From Petrosia ficiformis (lineage: Eukaryota; Porifera; Demospongiae; Haplosclerida; Petrosiidae), in the NCBI GenBank assembly GCA_947044365.1, contig OX345636.1:60825537-60889536 (forward strand): a DNA stretch of 64,000 nucleotides, read 5' to 3'. Below, piece by piece: positions 47,701-56,700 of this stretch (positions are counted from its first letter, which is position 1; each line of letters begins with the position of its first letter). Position numbers and translations under genes: made by a program. The notes beneath the pieces were generated by a model. It did not search any database. It saw only the letters and a list, made by a program, of their open reading frames with translations, and was not told the origin of the DNA.

Positions 47701-50700
47701 GGGGAATATCTACACAAATTAAGATCATTAGTGTTATATATGAATACACAAGTTTGTAAAAGATGTACAAAAGTAAACATCTCAATTTTTGTGTCCCAAA
47801 TATGAGGTTGGTCCATACCCTTATCTTGTATATAATCCTGAACACTAGAATATTGAGCAGGAATATAATGACCTAATAAGAAATGAGCAATATCTATCAT
47901 GTGGCTGTACGTACTGCCATATGTTGCTCTTCAGAACCAGTTATGATGTATGAAAAGGAAAGGGAATAGACAATTGCCATCTCCTCATATATTTAATATG
48001 GTTTGGAGGTCTTAGATCTACATTTGGACAACCAGGTCTAAGTCTGCTTGATATAACAAACTGATCATGAAAACCAAGAGTAGTACAAGCATTACGCTCC
48101 CACTGCTCATCAACTGAATAGAATTTAAATGGCCACACACGTTCATCTCTGGGGTTATAATCATTACGATTATGTGACAATGACCTTTTAGCTGGCTTGT
48201 AACAATCTACATGTGTATTAGTACCCAAAGGTCTTTTCTTTTGTTTAGGCTTTGTATTTCTTGGTAAAATCTTACTATAAGTTGTTAACCTTTTGGGCTC
48301 AGGCTGATCATTTATACTAGTAAGCTTACACTTTCTGTTTGTCTTAGATTGAGGTGGCAATGAATAGACTGGTAGTTGTGTGTATTTTTCCCTCAATCGA
48401 ATAGTTTGTTTAAGAGAGCTAATGCTACCCATGATCGATTTGGGATGAAATGCAACCATGCGTAACCCTGATAGTGATCTGACTATAGATAATGCTACAT
48501 ATGCCATACCACATTCTCAGAGAGATCTATAATGGCACAATCTAGTGACAATCCCTGGCATTTATAAATAGTTATCATATGCTAGAATTAGGGGCAATTA
48601 TTTTCTATAAAGATAATAGTTTTTCATAACTATGAATCTGCTCTTGACCATTTCTATATTGTAAGGCTGAGTAGTATGGTCGAACTGAACAGTTACATGT
48701 TGTGATGTAATACACATAACAGTACCCATAGCACCATTAACTAATCCTGATTTTGTATCTAAATTACGGCGCAACATGACTCTTGCACCAACAGCCAATG
48801 AAAGCTTTGCTTCCAGTCCCGCTGTTTTGTTACAATCACTGTTGAGCTTGTCTGACTGCTCTGATGCTTTTTTATTCCATTTAAATATACTGATAGTCTC
48901 ATCCACTTCATCAGTACACACTAGTTTGTGTATTTTGGAAGTAAGAGAGTTAAGCAATTCCATGTTGAAATCATGACATGCTTTTCTAGTGGGAAAAAGA
49001 CAGACACACTGGACTTTGACCATTTTCCTGAAGGTCATTAAATGTTTCTGATAAACACATTGTAAATACTCTCGTATTGAAATAGTTTCATCAGTGGAAA
49101 AACCACATCTAACGCTATTCAACATTGAAGAAAACTCGCTGTCCTTTTTCTGACGCTCACTAACAGTGAGTTCATCATTAATGACAGAATCCCTCCAAAT
49201 GTTAACCGAGGCTGCACATTCCAGTTTGTATGATAGCATTTTGTTAGTAATCCTCTCAATGACAGGATTACCATTGACTGGTTGTAGTTGAAGAAGAAGA
49301 TCACCTACAAATATCATATTTTTTTAACCAAACCAGTCATTACCACCAAAAGTTAATCTATGAATGTATGCCAAGTTCAGACTAGATACCATAGAAACTT
49401 CATCTATAATAATTATTTTAACATTACGAAGTGAAGTTTTCATAACTTTCTGAAATGTTTTTGGTAGTGACCAATAGCCAGCTGTTTTACTGTCATGTTC
49501 AATAGGTAGTTTAAACCGTCTATGCATGGTAACACCACCTACATTAAACGCAGCTAAACCAGTGGGAGCGGCTATAGCATGTTTAGGTCATTTGATGGCC
49601 AAATGTTATTTACTAAGGCTTTTATTGTCTGAATTAGAAATGATTTACCAGTACCACCTACACCACTGACAAACATTTGTAATGGTTTAAACTCTCACTG
49701 GCATTCATTATCTTCGTGTTGCTTTTGATGAAAGAGAGGATACGCCTTTGATCATCGTTCAACATAGTGATTCTATCTTCTAAAGTTAAAGTATCACTGT
49801 TATTAGTATTAATTTCAACCACCTCTTTCATAGCTGTTTTAGCTTCAACCAATAACTGTGGGTCATCATCTTCTTTGTTCACTTTCTCTTCTATGCCATC
49901 AGTTTGTCTAGTCTCATTGGTCATTTTAATGTTAGACTGAGCTTTTAACATTTTCTGCAATTTATCATGGTAACCAGAGCAGTCAACATTAGTGGGCATG
50001 AGGCGATTAAAAGATTCTTCTGCTGTTTCATTCAGCAGAAGTAAACTACTGTCATCTCTAAAAGGAACAAATAGAAGTAAAAGAGAGTAGTAGAAATCTT
50101 CTTTTCCATTTTCCTTTTCAGGATCAAACAGTTTACGGTTTCGAAGTCGAGGTTTGGTGAGTTTGCTGTACTTCCTATCTCCATTGTCATTTTTACCATA
50201 CCACTCATAATTAGCTACAAAATCATAGAGACAAATATTTTTCAAATCTCTTGGTCTCTGAAGATAATAAGAGTCTATAAGATTGTCCTCAAAGATGTCT
50301 TCTGTCTCAGGATTATCCTTTGCCATATCCTTCAACACCTTGTGATCCTTCAATCTACGGTTTCTTTTATGAGGCAATGAAACATCAATCCACTTCACTG
50401 TGAGTGATTTTTCACAAAGATGATCACTAAGCAATAGATCACTAGCCTCATACAGACCACACTCTCGGGAACGTAACTTCGAATGCCAAAGCTCCAAAGA
50501 CGACCATAAATACGATGGTTTTCACTTATTTGTTGCCATACATCTTGCATGTTACTTCTTTCTGCTTTTGTAACATAACCACTAACATAGTGAGCAAGAG
50601 CTAAAGACGATTCAGCAACAAACTGGATATCCATATTTGCTTGCCAAAGCATTAGTATGAGTGGATTATAGTCATTGACTGTAACCTCTAAATCTGAACG

Positions 50701-53700
50701 TGTCAGTTGGTATATTTTTTGGCGCGACTTAAGACTGTCTTCCACACAATTTAAGGTAGCACTTTCACAGACCCGGCAAGGAAAACCAAATTTGCACCTG
50801 GCAATGAAAGCACTACCATACTTGCGCCTTCATTTACAATATGCGTTACATTTGTGTATTTGATACCTAGTAACAAACCTATGTAAATCAGGATTGTTTT
50901 TCTCATCATGTATGTGACAAGTGATCCTCTCGTCAATCCATTCTATATAGTACAATTCAGGGTTTGGTAAAACTACTTTGCTAGAGTCCCTTACCTCATC
51001 TAGAGTTTCATTAGTGAATGAAAGTCACCAGCACCTAGTGCATTGTCAATAGTAGCTACATATAAGTGACTTTTCATACCATTGTATAAACCATGCAAGA
51101 AATTTCTTAAAACAGGATAATGGGTTGACACTGCTCTAAGTATCCTGAGTTTACTATGACATTGAGTATCCCTATCATAACACACTAAAGGATGACCTTT
51201 AAGGTCTATAAATGAACAAGCATCATTATTATATTCCTTACTGACAACTTTAGTATAGTGTTGATTAGGACAACCGTCACGACATGTGTGGAAAGTGTTT
51301 AATTGATTTCTGGAAAGCTTCCTTTAAGGCCAAAATGCCATCTACTTCTAATTTTGTCGGAACTTTGCACTCAGAGAGCTTTGAATTTCCCTCTATTAGC
51401 TCTATAGTTTTTTTTTGAGAGAGAGCCTTGAATTTGTCTGTATTAGCTCTATAGTATTTTAGAGAGAGAGCCTTAAATGTGCCTGCATTAGCTCTGTAGT
51501 TTTTTTTTAGAAAGAGCCTTGAATTTGTCAGTAGTAGCTCTATAGTGTTTGCCTTGAATTTGTTTGTATTGGCTCTATAGATTGATTTAGATAAAGCTTG
51601 TTGTTTTTCAGGATTACCCTTATATTTTTCTACTTTTTTGGCCAAAATCTTAACATTTTCTAGATAATGTTGTGTATTCTGGCTTGACTTTTTCTGACTA
51701 CTTTTAACAAATTCTGCTAGCAAACCACAATGTTAGCATTTTTGTTGGAGTATTGGAATCTCAAATTGTCAATGCGGACATTTTCTAGATGGGCCTGGGT
51801 TAGGCTCAACATCTCCACCCTATAATAAAAGGAGACTTAAAATAATTCTAATCAGAATAAATGGCATTTTACCATGGAAACTACATTTACTATTGGCCAA
51901 GTCATTTCTGCAATATGTTTTAAAACTACACGGACAAAAACATCCAATAGTCATTCTCCACTGCTGCAGAGAAATCAAATTTATAAGAGTGAAAGAAAAT
52001 TAAGACACAAAGGTACAAAGGTTGACTAACAGATTGTGACAATTGTGTGCATAAAGTTTATCTGTACAGTTAACAGTGGTGTATAGTGTATGTATGGAAG
52101 ACAAATAGTAGACAAGTAGTGTCTGTGTATTAAGTAAACAGCGAGACAAAATTACTACTAAATAGGATTTGTGTGTGTATCAGTATAATTACTATAACAT
52201 ATCTCAATAATTATTACTGAGGGGATCTTCAACCAGCACTTCCATTTCTTTCCAAACAGAAGAAATTTAGAACAATGGTGAAAGTTGAAGAAGAGTGTCT
52301 TCATAAAATGAAAGCAATCATAACGAGTACCAAAACACAAATGCGCATGCACAAGATTCCTCATGGTCATGCGCATGTGCAATGCGATCATCATGGGCGT
52401 TGACCAGACCTCTTGGTTAGAGAAATGAACATATGCAATTGTAATTGTACCATGCTTTATTAATCAACAATGGCGTCCTCTCGCAGAGATATAATTTCTG
52501 GAGTTGTTGAAACTCTCTTTTCCATACTTTCTGGAGATATCATCTCAATACTAGTAGACCACAATTTTACTATGAATGTGATTGGAATGGTGCTAGAATC
52601 ATAATGATGGTTCAACAAACAAAAAAGTGATTTGTCTGGAAAATAATAATAATAACAATGATAATAATAATAATAATGTGATGATGATGAAGATTTTGCC
52701 AGTTTTGCTACTTGCCTGTTCTCTACCTTAAAGAGGATCTCCAGCTGTCTATTAGTCATAAAAGCACTAGATATCAAAAGGTATGTGTGTAATAAGTCTT
52801 AAGTCTCGGTAATGTTAGCAGCGATTTCATATCATCACTTGCAATTGAAATGTATGGGAGGCCATTTTGTTTCAATGCCATCCCTACATAGACAGTACTA
52901 TCCTACTCTCTGATATATATATACAATAACTGACAGAAACATCAAAGAGCCGCCAGGTTGTATATACGTGATATACCACCGGTTCGATAACAGCAGGTGT
53001 ATATTACTGATATACTCACATCCACGTGACAATCATACAGGGCATTTGTATTACCATCTGCCATCTGCGGTTACAGCTGAAAAATGGAACCAACACCAAA
53101 GATCTATCATGCATTTGGCATGTTTGACGTTTCTGTAAGTTACTGAATATATTATATGTACCATTCTTCTTGGTGTATATGGCGAATATAAGACCTTCGC
53201 CCCTCGAAATCAGCTCTCGGCTTCGCCTTCAGCTTATATCTCAGACTGAGGTCTTATATTCCCCATATACACCTCGAAGTCATGGTATATATATTGCATA
53301 TAATTATATATATATATTAGTTTTTTTTTGTATATACAATATACAATTTATTATTATTATCATAATACACGTAGTATATAGTGATGAGGAGTGGATGTTG
53401 ACACGTATATGGAATAGTGAACAAAACTGGTTTTAAACAGAAGAGGTGATAATACGTGAGAAAGAAGCAGAGAAATGGAGTATTGATATGAGAGAGAAAG
53501 ATACTCAACTTACTTTATTACAATCTAGTGAATCATCTCTTAAATTCACAGTGGACATGTTGAACAAACGTGAGATAATATAATCACTTAATAATAATTT
53601 ATCATGTGATGATTTTGTTTTAGAGTTACAAGAATCTCAGAAGTTATTAGAAATGCAAAAGACAATATCATTAGCTAAATCACAAGAACTAGAAGACTCA

Positions 53701-56700
53701 ATGAAACGAATTGTTCTTTTGAAAAAGACACTTACACACACCTCTACCATTTCATCAGGTTTATGTTAATACACATATTATATGTATTGAATATGTGTTG
53801 AATATTATATGTTTTCATTAGATGAGGAGACAATAGAAGATTATCAGAAACCTCAAGAAACAGAACTATTTAAAGAGAAACAGTCAAAACCTGTAGATGA
53901 GGATAAATCAGTGATTAGTGATAAAACACTAATAGCACTGGAAGGTTAGTTAAGTATTCATAATATTATACATTATGATTAATAATTATATTATTACAAC
54001 AGAGAATGATTCACTACAGAAGATAGTTATTAGTAAGAATGAACAAGTAGAGGAACTACAGAGTATGCTAGAAATGAAGGAGGCAAAGTTAGAGTCATTA
54101 CAAGAACGTAAATTTGTGCTACTCTGTAATTAACATAACTCTATGATGTGTTTTATTTTACAGAGGATGAGAAACTACAGAGTATGTTAGAAATGAAGGA
54201 GGAGAGAATGAAAGAGTTAGAGTCTCAACTGACAGGAAAACTACATAATGGTAAGTGGATAAATGATATCAGGAACATATGAGGAGCATCCAACGCTGAC
54301 AACTGTCTTATTTTATTCACAAAACCTTCTATATGCAGTAATTTTGCTTAAGTAGTGCTATGTCAACAGGTAATTCACGCAGGCTGGGTAAGACACTCCC
54401 CTTATATACACACCTGTACAATAATATCATCACAAGAATTAAACTGTGCAGACAAATATTCTAAAGTATTGCTCTTTACTTAACTAATGTAATTACATAT
54501 ACTATACATCTATTCAGGTGATTAATGGGATGCTAATAATGGAATAATTGATGATAATTCATGATTCTTTCTTTACATAGAATTAGAGTCACCACAAACA
54601 ACAGCTGCTAACAAAACTTATTTAAATTTACAAATGGAGGAGATTGAGAAATTGAGGATCTCTTCCTTACATGATTCAGAGGTTATGAAGTATCACAGAG
54701 ATGCAGCTCAATTGAGCTACATGGTACCAGAGCGTAAGTTGTATGTCTCATTTACAATTAACGGAACATCAAAACGTTTCTTTCATTTTAGAAGAGAGGT
54801 CAATACAGACAACAGATACAACTTTGCAAACAGAAGAACTTCAGAATACATTAGAGAATACCGAAGTACGTTGGGAAGAATTACAAATGCAAAAAGAAAG
54901 AATAAGAGAATTGGAAGTTACAATACAAGAAATGAAACAGTTAGAGGAAACTAGAAAGACATCATCACTTGTACTACAAAACTCCAGTGACATCATTCCT
55001 TTATCAGGTTATAATAATTACAGACTAATCTCTTAATATTAATATCATATTATTATACAGATGATCCTGGTCTTCATATAGCTAAACAGAAGGTGTTTCA
55101 TATTAAAAGCAATACTCTGGATTGGGGAGATTATGGGTTTAAGATGTATTTCCCAGAAGGTACCATCCCACCATCACAATTGCTTATCAAAGCACTTGTT
55201 GGTGGTAAATTCGAGTTTCCTGATGGAATGGAGCTTGTCAGTGCTTTATATGTCATCTCATTTCCTGAAGAATTCCTCCAGCCTGTGAAATTACATATAC
55301 AACACTGTGTCTATCTGAAGAGTTCACAGCAGTTTAAATATCTCAGTTTCATAATAGCACCTATAGATGAGTCAGTACCACCATACAAGTTCCAGTTCAT
55401 AGAGGGTGGTAAATTCTATACTGATAGTCAGTATGGAATGATAGTTCGTTCCAAGTTTTGTATAATGGGTATTGGTAAGAAAATTAATGGTGTTGATCCA
55501 TGCCCCTCATCTGATGAAGAGGAAAACTTGTCATCAGATCCTCCTAGTGATAGTGAAACACAATCCACATCAGGACATGGTTAGAATAATAGTAATATTA
55601 AAATAATTATAATTACATTTATTATTATCAGATGATGATGAATCAATTGATAATGATCAGTCTAATACTGACTCATCTTCAGATTCTAGTAATGATACTG
55701 AAACACAATCAAGATCCAAACATGGTTAGTAAATAATAATATAATTATAAAGATTTATATTGTTCATTCTAATACTAAAACCTCATCATCAGGTACAACT
55801 ATTATAACACCATCAACATCTGAACAAGGTTAATTATATTAATAATGATATTACTAACAGATTTTATTATTTATCATTATTATTATTATTATTATTATTA
55901 GAAACAGCTAAGAAAACTGACTCACTATCTCCAGAGGGGAATACTCCTACTACTAAAGATACTGAAACACAACAAGAGAAATGTAAGAGATAATAATACT
56001 AAATCTCATTTTTAATATCAATTACTACATGTATATACAATTACCAGATTCTGATAATAATATTATTGCATTACAAGAAGGTAAATGATTATAATTATAG
56101 ATATAGTCACAATTACTCTTATTATATATGTACGTTTGTCAGATACACAATCTCAATCTAGTGAACGAGTTGTTCATAAAATCTCAAAAGGTAATTTGTT
56201 TTACGAATTAATTTTGTTATAGTATTATAATTATGTGTGTCTTGTATTTAGAGAGTCACATTGGCAGTGATATTGAAATACCGTTATTTGAAATATCTCA
56301 TTCTGAAAGCTCCTCACATCACTATGTCTCTAAAGGAGGTATATAGGAATGTAATTAATATGTAATGAATGTATAAATCTATAGTATAAGTATTTGTAAT
56401 TTGTATAATTTTGAGTGGGTGTATCAAAGTACCTGCCAGTGATACTCACTGTGGCAGTGGTTTCTAAAAGTGCCAAAATGACTAATTAGTTTAGATAGAG
56501 TGGTTTCTTAATGAAAATCATAAGCAGATAGCCATTGGAATTTCAATTATAGTGAGGGAGGTGGCAAATTAATAATTTTGCTTCACACCCACTTAAATAA
56601 TGAGATATTAAATATTATTAAATATGTGCATTTTTGATGCTTTCCTAAATTACCAGCTATTTAATTTTTATGGCCCGTAGGGCCATCCCTATCATTGCTT

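Larger units (their letters stand above)
47592..51723 (-). mobile_element. Decayed Helitron-like element (PIF1-type helicase, OTU-like end)
   Basis: On the - strand the pieces are in the order of a Helitron polyprotein: Lys-rich repeats (51723-51277), upstream region (51185-51000), middle region (about 50960-49690), helicase motifs (49680-47941) and OTU-like domain (47900-47592). At least four frame breaks or stops separate them, so it is a relic. Termini (5' TC, 3' hairpin-CTRR) were not found. It lies in the large intron of gene 3, antisense. Confidence 0.85.

Noticed and set aside
48776..48976. 66-residue + strand ORF within the Helitron-like region
   Set aside because: Shadow of the helicase frame on the - strand.
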